Source of the DNA: Bradyrhizobium tropiciagri
GTDB taxonomy: Bacteria > Pseudomonadota > Alphaproteobacteria > Rhizobiales > Xanthobacteraceae
Length of the DNA: 64,000 bases
Assembly: GCF_001189845.1 (NCBI RefSeq)
Contig: NZ_LFLZ01000041.1
Location: 1-64,000 of the forward strand
Direction: 5' to 3'
Shown: piece after piece, positions 9,088-17,935 of the stretch
Numbering within the stretch: position 1 is the first letter of the stretch
Layout of the letters: each line of letters begins with the position of its first letter
Notes under the pieces: model-generated
What the model was told of the DNA's origin: nothing
Databases searched by the model: none
What the model saw: the letters and a program-made list of their open reading frames with translations, nothing else
Made by a program: the position numbers and the translations under genes

Positions 9088-9441
9088 ATGCGTTTGAGAT
9101 TGCTGCTTTCCGCTACGCTGCTCGTTGTCGCCATGACGTCAGCCAGGGCCCAGGTGCCGCTGTCGTCTTATGTTGATGCGAATGGATTCATCGACGTCCA
9201 GACGCTGACCTGCGCGCAACTCGCAGGGACCTATCAGGAAGACGCCGATGCGCTAACGGCCTGGTACAGCGGGTGGTACAACGGCCTTGCCAAGAAGCAT
9301 TTCCTCGACCTGCGTAAGGGAAAGATCGCGGAGCACGAGGTGATCGTCTACTGCAAGGCCAATCCCGAAAAACGCATCATCGATGCCATTGCTGTGGTGT
9401 TCAAAGCCGAACGGGAGCTGATGGGCATTCAGATGAAGTAG
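9088..9441 (+). CDS. HdeA/HdeB-like periplasmic protein
   Basis: 117 residues with a Sec signal peptide (LLLSATLLVVAMTSARAQ). The mature part is helical and holds FIDVQTLTCAQLAGTYQEDADALTAWYSGWYNGL and VIVYCKANPEKRIIDAIAVVF, so two cysteines are spaced as in HdeA-family proteins, where they form one disulfide. HdeA is an acid-activated periplasmic chaperone in enterobacteria; for rhizobial members this role is not established. The start is preceded by ATGGAG. A terminator follows at 9451. Confidence 0.75.
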   Translation: MRLRLLLSATLLVVAMTSARAQVPLSSYVDANGFIDVQTLTCAQLAGTYQEDADALTAWYSGWYNGLAKKHFLDLRKGKIAEHEVIVYCKANPEKRIIDAIAVVFKAERELMGIQMK

Positions 9442-9450
9442 ATCGTCCGC

Positions 9451-9484
9451 GAGCGGATCGGTCATCTGCGGACCCGATCCGCTC
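9451..9484 (+). terminator. Terminator hairpin after the HdeA-like gene
   Basis: Perfect 11-bp arms GAGCGGATCGG (9451-9461) and CCGATCCGCTC (9474-9484) with a 12-nt loop, 10 bp after the stop codon, followed by GTGCAGTTTT. Confidence 0.65.
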
Positions 9485-9566
9485 GTGCAGTTTTGCCGAA
9501 GCAGCACACTTTCCTCCTATCTTGTTCGCTTGAATTTGCCGCTCTGACGGGCGGAGTATTTTAGAA

Positions 9567-10517
9567 TTGAATGATTTCGGGGAATACACCGACGCCATTC
9601 GGGGCGCGAGGGTGACATTTCTAAAGTCCGCTCCGTCCTCGCACCGGTGGGGCGTGAGGTATCTCGCATTGCGTCGCGCGATTCTTCAATTCGGCGCAGA
9701 CGGCGGCCCGGGAATCGTCCATGGCGTCACCGACCTGAATTTTACGACCCTGATCATCCAGTCGTCCAACTTCGACGATCGCGTCCTGCTCGATGGCACG
9801 CGGTGCCAAGCGTCGGACCTGGTCATTTTGCCTCCGGGTTGTCACTTCACCTTTGTTCGTTCCGGTCATGTCGAATGGGTAGCGTGGTCGTTGCCGCGGG
9901 AAGAGAGTATTGCAACGAAGATCCTTCCCGCCGTCACGAGCCAGCCTTCGCCGAAGACGGCCAAACATCTCGTTCGGTTGCCAGAACGAATCGCATCGCG
10001 ACTGATCGAAGCATCGAGGCAGGCTCTGCGCTCTATCTCCGATTCTGCTCCCGCCGACCGGCCGGTGATCGCCTGGGAGACGGAGCTCGCCTTGATGGAT
10101 GAACTTGCTGACGTCTGGGACAATCGCGCAAGCGAAGCCTTGCTGCCCAACAAATACACGGTCGGGTCCGAGCGTATCGTTCTGGAGGCCCTCGAGTTCG
10201 TGAGGAAAAATCCGGAAAGCATCATCCATATCAAGGATATCGTAAAAGCTACCAAGGTGGAGTACCGAACCTTGCTGCGTGCTTTCGAGCGCTATCTAGG
10301 CGTCTCGCCAAAGCACTATCTGAAGCTGCGGCAGTTAAATCTGGTTTACCATGAGATCCGTCACATGGGTTCGGCCGACAGGCTCGTCGATATCCTGGTA
10401 GCCCATGGCGTTACCGAGTTCGGCAGGTTTGCCGGCCGCTACCGGTGGCTGTTCGGCGAGTTGCCATCCGAGGCACATCGCCGGTCTAGCGCATTGAGGC
10501 CTGACAAATCGCTGTGA
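9567..10517 (+). CDS. AraC-family transcriptional regulator (3)
   Basis: 316 residues from a TTG start with GCGGAG about 10 nt before it. The C-terminal DNA-binding region is IHIKDIVKATKVEYRTLLRAFERYLGVSPKHYLKLRQLNLVYHEIR followed by ILVAHGVTEFGRFAGRYRWLFGELPSEAHRR. The N-terminal part (residues 1-200) has a cupin-like feel: ILPPGCHFTFVRSGHVEWVAW. It matches the layout of the AraC genes at 3485 and 4650. The barrel gene at 10647 starts 130 bp downstream and may be a target, but this is only inferred from position. Confidence 0.85.
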   Translation: MNDFGEYTDAIRGARVTFLKSAPSSHRWGVRYLALRRAILQFGADGGPGIVHGVTDLNFTTLIIQSSNFDDRVLLDGTRCQASDLVILPPGCHFTFVRSGHVEWVAWSLPREESIATKILPAVTSQPSPKTAKHLVRLPERIASRLIEASRQALRSISDSAPADRPVIAWETELALMDELADVWDNRASEALLPNKYTVGSERIVLEALEFVRKNPESIIHIKDIVKATKVEYRTLLRAFERYLGVSPKHYLKLRQLNLVYHEIRHMGSADRLVDILVAHGVTEFGRFAGRYRWLFGELPSEAHRRSSALRPDKSL

Positions 10518-10564
10518 GGTTGGAGTGGTGTTTTGGTGCAACACCACAGTGAATTGCTCGGCTA

Positions 10565-10580
10565 TGACAGTTTCTGCATA
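10565..10580 (+). promoter_or_regulatory. TTTCTGCATA motif, copy 5
   Basis: TGACAGTTTCTGCATA, 82 bp upstream of the second outer-membrane barrel gene. It matches the copy 80 bp upstream of the first barrel gene in sequence and position. Confidence 0.45.
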
Positions 10581-10646
10581 CCAACTGAGTGAAGGTCGAT
10601 GGCACATGGCTCATGTGTTCTCCACCTTCGATGAGGTTGTCAGGTT

Positions 10647-11396
10647 ATGAAAAAAGTTGGTTTGCTTGCCACGGCGGCGGTGATGTCCGTTGCGTTCACC
10701 GGTATTGCAAAGGCCGCGGACCTTCCGCAGCGGCCGGTCTACAAGGCGGCTCCGATCCCGGCGCCGATGATGTATAACTGGTCCGGCTTCTATCTCGGCG
10801 CGAACGCCGGATATGGTTGGAGCAACCAGTGTGTCGATCTTACCGCCATCAACGGAATTGGCGGCGTCTTCGCGGAAGGTTGCAATAGCAAAGGCGGCGG
10901 CATCGTCGGTGGCCAGCTTGGCTATCGCTGGCAGGCCGGACAATTGGTGTACGGTCTGGAAGCGCAAGGCGACTGGGCCAACATCCGCAACACGCGCATC
11001 AGTGCTCAGGATCCGGCCCGCACGTACAAGTCGACCCTCGCCGGCTTGGGCCTCTTCACGGCTCAAATTGGCTACGCGGTCAACGAGGCCTTGTTCTACG
11101 TCAAGGGTGGCGGCGCGGTTGGTAGCCAGGACTTTGCCGTCCTCGACAGCGTGACCGGCACGGGCCTCGCTTTCGCGAAGCGGACCCGCTGGGGCGGCGT
11201 CGTGGGGGTCGGCTTCGAGTACGGCTTCTCTCCGAATTGGACGGCCGGCATCGAGTACGACTATCTGTGGCGGGTGAACGAGAGCAACACTTTCTCGACG
11301 CCGTCATTGGCGCCCATCGCGTCGATCACCACCAACACGAAGACGGATGCGAATCTTCTCGCGGTTCGCCTCAACTACAAGTTCGGTGGTTACTAA
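10647..11396 (+). CDS. Outer-membrane beta-barrel protein, Omp25/RopB-like (2)
   Basis: 249 residues with signal peptide GLLATAAVMSVAFTGIAKAADLP and the family start QRPVYKAAPIPAPMMYNWSGFYLGANAGYGWS. The barrel strands include IVGGQLGYRWQAGQLVYGLEAQGDWA, GYAVNEALFYVKGGGAV, GVGFEYGFSPNWTAGIEYDYLW and the end LLAVRLNYKFGGY. It is a paralog of the protein at 8175, though the C-terminus is GGY rather than a terminal Phe. Role: envelope structure or diffusion, by family. Confidence 0.9.
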   Translation: MKKVGLLATAAVMSVAFTGIAKAADLPQRPVYKAAPIPAPMMYNWSGFYLGANAGYGWSNQCVDLTAINGIGGVFAEGCNSKGGGIVGGQLGYRWQAGQLVYGLEAQGDWANIRNTRISAQDPARTYKSTLAGLGLFTAQIGYAVNEALFYVKGGGAVGSQDFAVLDSVTGTGLAFAKRTRWGGVVGVGFEYGFSPNWTAGIEYDYLWRVNESNTFSTPSLAPIASITTNTKTDANLLAVRLNYKFGGY

Positions 11397-11407
11397 TGAA
11401 GAAAGGT

Positions 11408-11428
11408 GGCCGGCCGGTTCGGCCGGCC
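11408..11428 (+). terminator. Terminator after the second barrel gene
   Basis: Perfect 9-bp arms GGCCGGCCG and CGGCCGGCC with a 3-nt loop, 11 bp after the stop codon. The following sequence is pyrimidine rich. Confidence 0.7.
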
Positions 11429-11484
11429 TCCATTCTTTCCCATCATGCCTCGGCCAGGATAATCCCTGATTTTGGAGTTGAATC

Positions 11485-12138
11485 ATGTTGTCGAATACGA
11501 TGCGTGCAGTTGCCTTTCTCGGTGCTCTGACGGTCGCAAACATGGCCCTAGCGCAGGATACTGCGCCCCATGCACCACTAAAGACGATCGGGGCCAGCAA
11601 GCCCGAGATCGTTCCATCGCTGATCGTCTTCAACTCCAGGGGAGCAAACCTGCAGCCCGGCAAACTGGTTCTTACTGGCATTGCGCCAAATGCGATCATA
11701 TTTGCGGATCGGCCGGTTCGCTCGGCTGGCCATGACCTGACCAGTCACATCGTTGAAGATTGGGGAGCCGGCAGCGACAATTTTGCAAAGAATCCGCCTA
11801 ACGCCACAGTGTCCGTATTCCAGAAGGACGGCAACACCGTGCGCGATGTTGTTGTTACCTTGAAAAATCCCAAGCTCGAAGGCGACAACCTTGCCTTCGA
11901 GGTCGACCTTCTCGAAGGTGACATCAAGGGCGCCGATGGCCCTGCCTCCGTCTTCATCGACATCATCGGCCTTCCCTTTACGCCGCTTTCATTCGCGGGC
12001 GTTGCGCGACGCACGGCCTATCGGGGTGCGTATTATGCTGGAGCTGCCGCCGCGGCCGGTGCCGCAGCAGCTTACGCGTACGGCCCGTACTATCGGCCAC
12101 CCGTTTGCGGGTACTATCCTTATCCTCCATGCTATTAA
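11485..12138 (+). CDS. Secreted protein of unknown function, 'LTGI..DRP' family, glycine/alanine/tyrosine-rich tail
   Basis: 217 residues with a Sec signal (AVAFLGALTVANMALAQ). The core repeats the motif order of the Tat-exported protein at 1749: KLVLTGIAPNAIIFADRPVRSAG, NPPNATVSVFQ, LEGDNLAFEVDLLEGDI and SVFIDIIGLPFTPLSFAGVARR. It then carries an extra C-terminal extension, an alanine/glycine run (AGAAAAAGAAAAYAYG) and a Tyr/Pro/Cys end (YYRPPVCGYYPYPPCY). The paralog pair is clear from the sequence; the function is unknown. A hairpin terminator follows at 12157. Confidence 0.75.
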   Translation: MLSNTMRAVAFLGALTVANMALAQDTAPHAPLKTIGASKPEIVPSLIVFNSRGANLQPGKLVLTGIAPNAIIFADRPVRSAGHDLTSHIVEDWGAGSDNFAKNPPNATVSVFQKDGNTVRDVVVTLKNPKLEGDNLAFEVDLLEGDIKGADGPASVFIDIIGLPFTPLSFAGVARRTAYRGAYYAGAAAAAGAAAAYAYGPYYRPPVCGYYPYPPCY

Positions 12139-12156
12139 CGGAACTACGCGTAACTT

Positions 12157-12180
12157 GGCCCGGCGTTCTTGCGCCGGGCC
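12157..12180 (+). terminator. Terminator hairpin
   Basis: Arms GGCCCGGCG (12157-12165) and CGCCGGGCC (12172-12180) with a 6-nt loop, 18 bp after the 11485 gene. There is no T tract. Confidence 0.55.
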
Positions 12181-12289
12181 GGGCCAGTTTCGGTCTGATG
12201 CCCGCGCTGGATCTATCCGGCGCGCGCACTACGGGTTTGAAGGCCGAGCCCAGGCAACAGATCGGACGCCGCGGCCGGAAGTCGCGGCT

Positions 12290-12305
12290 TGCCGAATCTG
12301 CATAG
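12290..12305 (+). promoter_or_regulatory. TGCATAG motif, copy 6
   Basis: TGCCGAATCTGCATAG, in the 400-bp gene-free stretch before the HlyD/YibH gene (start 12583). It shares TGCCGA with the copy at 6621 and CTGCATAGCGGGT with the flank of the copy at 8095. Its distance to the next gene (about 290 bp) is larger than for other copies. Confidence 0.3.
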
Positions 12306-12582
12306 CGGGTCGCCGCATTTTCGGTAGCTTGGCTAGCGGACCAGATGATGCTTAGCGTGTCGGGCCCGTCCACCACGGAAAGGGAGCCACGCCGCCATCG
12401 ATTCTGAAGGCTCGTGAGGGGACGTCGAAGTTCTCCCGGCTTCAAGCGACTCTCATGGAGATCGCATCTGGGTCGGCTAGATGCGAGGCGACAGTCGTGG
12501 ATGCAAGCATTTGGCCGATACTGCCGTGCTACCGGGCTTGTTGGTGCCCAATCCGGTACTCGCCAGTTAGAGGAATTCGATC

Positions 12583-13691
12583 GTGCTCATCATCCTGACG
12601 CTGTACTTGATCCTGGTGTGGCTCGTCTTCTTCAGGATCAAGTTGGTGCGATGGGGCTGGGCGTCCGGCACCGTCGCAGGACTGTTCGGCGCCTTCATCC
12701 TCGCGACGTTCCTCGCGATGTTCAATTACCTCACCCCGTCGGGAAGCTTTGTCGTGATTTCCCGCGTCATGGAGGTTACGCCGAATGTCTCCGGCGAGGT
12801 GATCGACATTCCGGTCAAGCCTAACGAACCGGTGAAAGCCGGCGCCGTGCTGTTCCGCATCGATCCGGTGCCGTTCCAGTACAAGGTCAACCAACTTGAA
12901 GCCTCGCTCGCCCAGGCGCGCCAGCAGGTCAAGCAATTGACGGCCAGTTACCAGCAGGCGACTGCAAATGTCGACGGGCTGACCAAGCAACTTGCCTTTC
13001 GCGCCCAGCGGCTTTCCGATTACCGAAAGCTCACCAGCGAGCAGGCGCAGACCGAGTTTCGTCTGCAAGACGTCCAGGTGCAATACGACACCGTCGAGTT
13101 TCAGCTTCAGGCGGCCAAGGCTGCACAACTGAGTGCGCAATTGGGGATGGAGTCGGAAATCGGCGGGGTCAACACGACGGTCGCGCAGATCCAGGCACAG
13201 CTTGACCAGGCCAAATGGGAGCTCGAGCAAACGACGATCCGTGCTGTCGGCGACGGCATCGTTACGATCATGCTCTCGCCGCTGGAGACCGCGCGATGCC
13301 GGCGCGATCGGTGATGTCGTTCGTCGTCACGAACGATATCTTAATCGCGGGCATGTTCGCCCCTAACGGATTCAAGACCATCAAGCCCGGCGCACGCGTC
13401 AAGCTGGTTTTCGACGATGACCCCGGCCGCATCCACGAAGCGACGGTCGCTGCCATTCCGCAAGGCGTAGGCCAAGGCCAGATCGCGGTCTCGGGTTCAC
13501 TGGCGCGCGTCGGCTCGATCGGCGGCGCCAAGGTCTATCCGGCCGCCATTTCCATACCGAAAACCATCGACCGCGGTCAGCTCAGGCTCGGCATGCCCGG
13601 CACCGCCACCGTGTTCGCGGACAACGCCGGCGTCATCGGCTTGCTCATGTCGATCTTGGTATGGATCGGTTCGTACACGGCATATCTATAG
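12583..13691 (+). pseudogene. HlyD/EmrA-type membrane fusion protein (YibH/YiaV-like), one-base frameshift
   Basis: The first frame gives an N-terminal membrane segment (LIILTLYLILVWLVFF, second helix near residue 35), a biotinyl-lipoyl-like part (VTPNVSGEVIDIPVKPNEPVKAGAVLFRIDP), a coiled coil (residues 105-210) and TTIRAVGDGIVTIM, then runs into a stop at 13314. From 13272 a second frame continues the family sequence: ALAAGDRAMPARSVMSFVV...GFKTIKPGARVKLVFDDDPGRIHEA...LRLGMPGTATVFADNAGVIGLLMSILVWI. One G missing after the ATG at 13270-13272 explains the break, since ATGGCT would restore the frame. A partner transporter gene is absent. The product would be an inner-membrane periplasmic adaptor. 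Confidence 0.8.
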
Positions 13692-13752
13692 ACGCCTTCC
13701 GTTTCACTCCCGGCTCGAACCGGTGGTCCACTTAGGCATCCTGGAGGAGAAA

Positions 13753-14184
13753 ATGAGTCTTCGATCTGCATGCACCGCCGCCACCATCGTCTCGATCGTT
13801 CTTCTCACCGAGGTATATTCGGGCGCCCGCGTCTACGCTCAGCAATCGACGGGCCAATTGCTGATATCGTCAGGTTTCAATCCCATCGCCGCCACCACGC
13901 CGGAGATGCGGAAACGACTGATGTCGTTTCCGCCCAATCAATTCCAGCTGCGGCAAAAGGGCGGGCGACCCTACTATGTCTACGCCGATCCTACCGGATG
14001 CACCTGTGCGTATGTCGGCAGCGTGGCCGCGATGAACAAATATCGCGCCAGCTTTGGCGTATTGCCGGCAGATACGCTTTCGGCAGGTGGCTTTACGGAT
14101 CCCGAGCAGAACCTGATCAACAGCATGGACAACGACGAGGCCTCGGCCGAGTTCAATAACGATGTGTTCGGTCCGGACTTTTAA
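13753..14184 (+). CDS. Secreted protein of unknown function
   Basis: 143 residues from the ATG at 13753, preceded by GGAGGAGA; the frame extends 30 bp further upstream without a ribosome site. A signal peptide (ACTAATIVSIVLLTEVYSGARVYAQ) is followed by a mature part with QLLISSGFNPIAATTPEMRKRLMSFPPNQF, PYYVYADPTGCTCAYVGS (a CTC pair) and NLINSMDNDEASAEFNNDVFGPDF. I recognise no family. The C-T-C motif could bind metal or form a disulfide. Confidence 0.65.
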   Translation: MSLRSACTAATIVSIVLLTEVYSGARVYAQQSTGQLLISSGFNPIAATTPEMRKRLMSFPPNQFQLRQKGGRPYYVYADPTGCTCAYVGSVAAMNKYRASFGVLPADTLSAGGFTDPEQNLINSMDNDEASAEFNNDVFGPDF

Positions 14185-14795
14185 GCCGCTCGGATGAATC
14201 AATGGATACTTTCAATCGTAGTCACCGCGCTATGCCGTCACTTCGTCGGACACGAGCTTCCGAGCGAAAGGCCAACTCTAACTGTTCCGGGCGAACAGCA
14301 GGAACTGGGACCGGGCGGCAAACGACCGTCGCGGCGGCATCGTCGAGCCTTGCGATTATCCAATTGGCGCATGCAAAGGGCGATCGGAGTAGTTACGCCA
14401 GTCCCGACCAGCGCATCGTCGAGGCGATCGCAGTAGCATGCCTGGCACACGGGATAGGTTGAATGTTCTGGCGTCATCGGGTCCCGACCGTTCGGGAAAT
14501 GATAGTCGAATATAGAAAGGCGTTCGACGAGAGCCGGCCTTAAACGCTTAACGGAAAAATTCCGACTTGCCGTATCGGCGCCGACCAGCACCGTGGCGTC
14601 CACTCGACGACGAGCCGAGATATCCAAATGACGAGTCCGTGGCTGTCCTCTCACAGGGGCGATGGTTCGTTTGCAACTCCGTCGGTGCGCAATGCAAACA
14701 TGTGCCGCAGTCCCGTTTCTCGCAGGCACCTGCGATGCAGGAGATCATTGCCAGATAGGGGGCTCTTGTTCTTGATTATCAACCGACTCAGCGAA
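14185..14795. other. Gene-free stretch of about 610 bp
   Basis: No open frame here has protein-like sequence, a signal peptide or a good ribosome site, and no repeat or terminator was recognised. It lies between the secreted protein ending at 14184 and the convergent phospholipase D-like gene. Confidence 0.5.
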
Positions 14796-15803
14796 TTAGT
14801 CGTTCTCGTGTTGCGAGGGGTCGAGGGCAAGCAAATCAACCCCCTTGGTGCCGTGCTTTTCGAAGTCCGCAAGAATACCCGCATCGGAAAGATCAAGCTT
14901 TTTTGAATGCTTCCAGTCGTGTCGAGTGGTCTCGACCAGTCGTTTGACAACATGATGGGCATCAGTTTCGACGGCAAGCTCGCGCCTATCGTCAAAGCTG
15001 CCTGGTGTGAGGTTGATCGACCCGACGATCGCCCGCTCCTCATCGGCGAGCAGCATCTTGCCATGCAACTTCAGGTGCTTCAGCGTGTGGATCTTAGCTC
15101 CCACGTCATGCATGATCCGAAGGCCGCCGATTCCTTCGACGAGTTTGTTCTTCTTCAATTTATGGGACGGGCGCGCCATGATGTGAACTCGGACACCACG
15201 CTCAATGGCGCGGACCAGGCGTTCGATGATCACCGTATCCTGATAGCGCTCGTTCTGGATCCAGAGCGTCTCTTTGGCGGAATCGATGAAGCGTGCAATA
15301 CGTTCGCGCCCGTTGTTCGGGCACCAGATCAACCCCGATCTCGCACTGGGATCGAACTTCTGGTGCATCCAATCGGCGTCGAAGCACCTCACCATCTCCG
15401 AAACCTCGATCTTCTTGGTCGTGACAACCGCGTAATCCCGTGTTTCGGTCAGGTCGCGTGTTTCCCAGTTCAGAGATTCGATGAAGCCAAGCTCGTCGTC
15501 GACCACCATTGATTTCTGGTGGGTAACGGCAAAATCAGGACTGCTGTATCGAACCTCGACACCGCCGGCGGTCAGCTGTTCGCGCGCGATTTCGTTCTCG
15601 CTGTTGCCGTCGCGGCGGGCCGGATTGAGCATGACACGAACGTTAAGGCCACGCTGCCTGGCTGCGATCACCGCTTTCAGCAGCGTCGGGTCGGTGAACA
15701 GGAACATGCGGATATTGAGCGAGCGCTTGGCCGCATTGATCGGATCGAGAATCGAGTTGACGGTATCGTCGGGAAGCACGATGAGGTTGTGCGACATGTT
15801 CAT
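14796..15803 (-). CDS. Phospholipase D-like protein with two HKD motifs
   Basis: 335 residues from the ATG at 15803 (GGAG 4 nt before it; 15797 is also possible). Two HxKxxxxD motifs are visible: HQKSMVVD near residue 95 and HGKMLLAD in the C-terminal half, followed by the usual GSxN-type motifs (FIESLNW and VGSINLTPGSF). This is the signature of cardiolipin synthases, phospholipases D and related phosphodiesterases. There is no N-terminal transmembrane segment, unlike classic bacterial cardiolipin synthases. The gene lies 25 bp after an ABC exporter and is probably cotranscribed with it. Confidence 0.85.
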   Translation of the reverse strand: MNMSHNLIVLPDDTVNSILDPINAAKRSLNIRMFLFTDPTLLKAVIAARQRGLNVRVMLNPARRDGNSENEIAREQLTAGGVEVRYSSPDFAVTHQKSMVVDDELGFIESLNWETRDLTETRDYAVVTTKKIEVSEMVRCFDADWMHQKFDPSARSGLIWCPNNGRERIARFIDSAKETLWIQNERYQDTVIIERLVRAIERGVRVHIMARPSHKLKKNKLVEGIGGLRIMHDVGAKIHTLKHLKLHGKMLLADEERAIVGSINLTPGSFDDRRELAVETDAHHVVKRLVETTRHDWKHSKKLDLSDAGILADFEKHGTKGVDLLALDPSQHEND

Positions 15804-15828
15804 GAATCTCCGGGCCGAAACGCTGCAA

Positions 15829-17697
15829 TCAAGAGACCGCCTTCGCAGGAACCTGGTTCGAAGTTTCGTATTGAATGCGATGAAGTTCGGCGTAAACTCC
15901 GCGCAGGGCGAGCAACTCGTCGTTCGAGCCCTGTTCAACCACAACGCCATCCTTCAGCACGACGATCTTGTCGGCGTTGGCAATCGTGCTGAGGCGATGG
16001 GCTATCATGATGACCGTGCGCCCCTTCATCAGTCGACCCAATGCGTCGATGATGAGGTGTTCCGATTCTGTGTCGAGCGCGGCGGTGGGCTCATCGAGAA
16101 TCATGATCGGGCTGTTGCGCACAACGGCGCGGGCGATGCCTATACGTTGCCGCTGGCCGCCCGACAAAGTGTCGCCCCGCTCGCCGACCATCGAATCGTA
16201 GCCATGCGGCATGGCGCTGATGAAATCATGAGCGTTGGCGACTTTTGCCGCGGCGATGATCTGTTCCTCTGTGGCACCTGGGCAACCGTAGGCAATGTTC
16301 TCGCGGATCGTTCCGCGAAACAGCACTGTTTCCTGAAGCACGAATCCCACCTGCGCGCGCAGGGTCGCGAGCTTGTATGAAGAAACGTCCAGGCCATCAA
16401 TCAGCACCCGCCCGCTGCGCGCCTCGTAGAACCGCGGCAGCAGACTAAGTACAGTTGATTTGCCGGAGCCGGTGGGGCCAACAAGGCCTACGACCTGACC
16501 GGGCTCTATCTCGAAGCTCACTTCTCGCAGTATCGGGACGTCGTCATATCCGAAGGCCACCTTATCGAAGCTGATCGCGCCCTTGACCCGTCCAGGATCG
16601 ACGCCGTCTACAGGATCGTTGATGACATCGTCGGCCGACAAAATCGTTTGAATGCGCTCCAGCGCAACGGTCGTCTGTGCGATCGTGCTGGTCATGCTCG
16701 CCAGGTCTTTTACCGGTTTGAAGAACTTGGCCAGGTACGCGAGGTAGACCGTCAGCGCTCCGGCCGTCAGGGCGCCCGCAACGATCAGCGACGTCCCCCT
16801 CCAAAGGACAATGCCGGTGCAGATCGCAACAACAATGCTCACGGTCGGTGACATCAAGGATTTGATCTGGCGCGCCTTCAGCGCAGCTTCCACCGTGGCG
16901 TGGCTTGCTGCTTCCAGGTGCGCTATCTCAAGGTCCTGCCGGCCAAATGCCTTTACTGCACGAACCGATCCGATTCCCTGCTGTACGACTGCAACAATCT
17001 CGCTCTGCCGGGCGCGCACGGTTCGCGTCACCTCTTTCACGGCCTTCTTGAAGTGAAACAGAAACACCAGCAGAAAGGGCACGAGCGCGACAGCGATCAG
17101 CGTGAAATCCCAATCCAGGTAGAACATCAATCCGAGCATAAACAGGATGGTGATGAGATCGACGAGGATATCGAGTGTCGCGGACGATGCGAAATCCTGG
17201 ATGGTCGAGACATCGCTGGTGATCGTAGACATCAGGGTCCCGGTCTTGATATTGTCATAGTAGCGCAGCGATAGCCGATGCAGATGCGTGTAGATCTGTA
17301 CGCGTAAATCGTTGGCAACCCATTGGCCGATACTGGAGGTGTAGTAGTTGTCGATATAGGCCGCGACTGCGCCGACGACGGCGATCAGCAGGGTTGCGAT
17401 GCCAGCAAACAGCGCAACGCCTGCGGTGTGTTGTCCGAACCCATAATCGTGCGCCCAAGCCAGCCAGTCCGGCATTCGGTGCCGTCCCAGCGCGTCATCG
17501 AGGACCAGCTTTAGTGGCCAGGGTGCCGCCAGGCTCATCGCAATCTCAATCAGCATGGCGGCGAAAACGATGAGTAGCCAGCCTCGATACGGCCTGAGCA
17601 ACCCCAGAACCATCGAGGTGAGCCGTTTTCCTTCGTGCGGCTTTTTGAGCGCCACGGCGGCGCTCGAAACGACGGCGACAATCGTCTTCAGCAACAT
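15829..17697 (-). CDS. ABC exporter, fused permease/ATPase, MsbA-like
   Basis: 622 residues from the ATG at 17697 (GGAGG 11 nt before; the open frame reaches 17820). The N-terminal half has about six helices (LIVFAAMLIEIAMSLAAPWP, AGVALFAGIATLLIAVVGAVAAY, LDILVDLITILFMLGLMFYL and others). The C-terminal half is the nucleotide-binding domain, with Walker A GPTGSGKST, Q-loop LQETVLFRGTIREN, signature LSGGQRQR, Walker B IMILDEP and H-loop IAHR. Type IV exporters of this kind move lipids, drugs or peptides. The downstream phospholipase D-like gene suggests a lipid-related substrate, which is inference. A TGCATAG-type motif lies upstream at 17751. Confidence 0.9.
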   Translation of the reverse strand: MLLKTIVAVVSSAAVALKKPHEGKRLTSMVLGLLRPYRGWLLIVFAAMLIEIAMSLAAPWPLKLVLDDALGRHRMPDWLAWAHDYGFGQHTAGVALFAGIATLLIAVVGAVAAYIDNYYTSSIGQWVANDLRVQIYTHLHRLSLRYYDNIKTGTLMSTITSDVSTIQDFASSATLDILVDLITILFMLGLMFYLDWDFTLIAVALVPFLLVFLFHFKKAVKEVTRTVRARQSEIVAVVQQGIGSVRAVKAFGRQDLEIAHLEAASHATVEAALKARQIKSLMSPTVSIVVAICTGIVLWRGTSLIVAGALTAGALTVYLAYLAKFFKPVKDLASMTSTIAQTTVALERIQTILSADDVINDPVDGVDPGRVKGAISFDKVAFGYDDVPILREVSFEIEPGQVVGLVGPTGSGKSTVLSLLPRFYEARSGRVLIDGLDVSSYKLATLRAQVGFVLQETVLFRGTIRENIAYGCPGATEEQIIAAAKVANAHDFISAMPHGYDSMVGERGDTLSGGQRQRIGIARAVVRNSPIMILDEPTAALDTESEHLIIDALGRLMKGRTVIMIAHRLSTIANADKIVVLKDGVVVEQGSNDELLALRGVYAELHRIQYETSNQVPAKAVS

Positions 17698-17750
17698 GTC
17701 GGCTACGGCCTCCAACGTCGTGCGATCATGTGCGTAACGAGCCTGCGCCG

Positions 17751-17766
17751 CTATGCAAAAACAGAC
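17751..17766 (-). promoter_or_regulatory. TTTTTGCATAG motif, copy 7
   Basis: On the minus strand GTCTGTTTTTGCATAG, 54-69 bp upstream of the chosen start of the ABC exporter (17697). Its orientation toward the gene and its spacing resemble the copies before the two barrel genes. Confidence 0.4.
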
Positions 17767-17935
17767 AAACCGGGGCATCAGCAAAAGCTTCTGCTGCGAC
17801 TGGGACATCACCAGCCGCACTTAGCTGCGCGCTAATGGCGGCAGCGTCGATTATATAGAAATTTCAAGGGTATATGAGTTCGCTGTTTTGTTCCGAATGG
17901 CGCGCCATTCAGAACACGACTATGAGCTCTGACAT

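Noticed and set aside
14185..14795. Several short open frames in both directions
   Set aside because: None has a ribosome site, signal peptide or protein-like pattern; they read as chance frames in GC-rich DNA.
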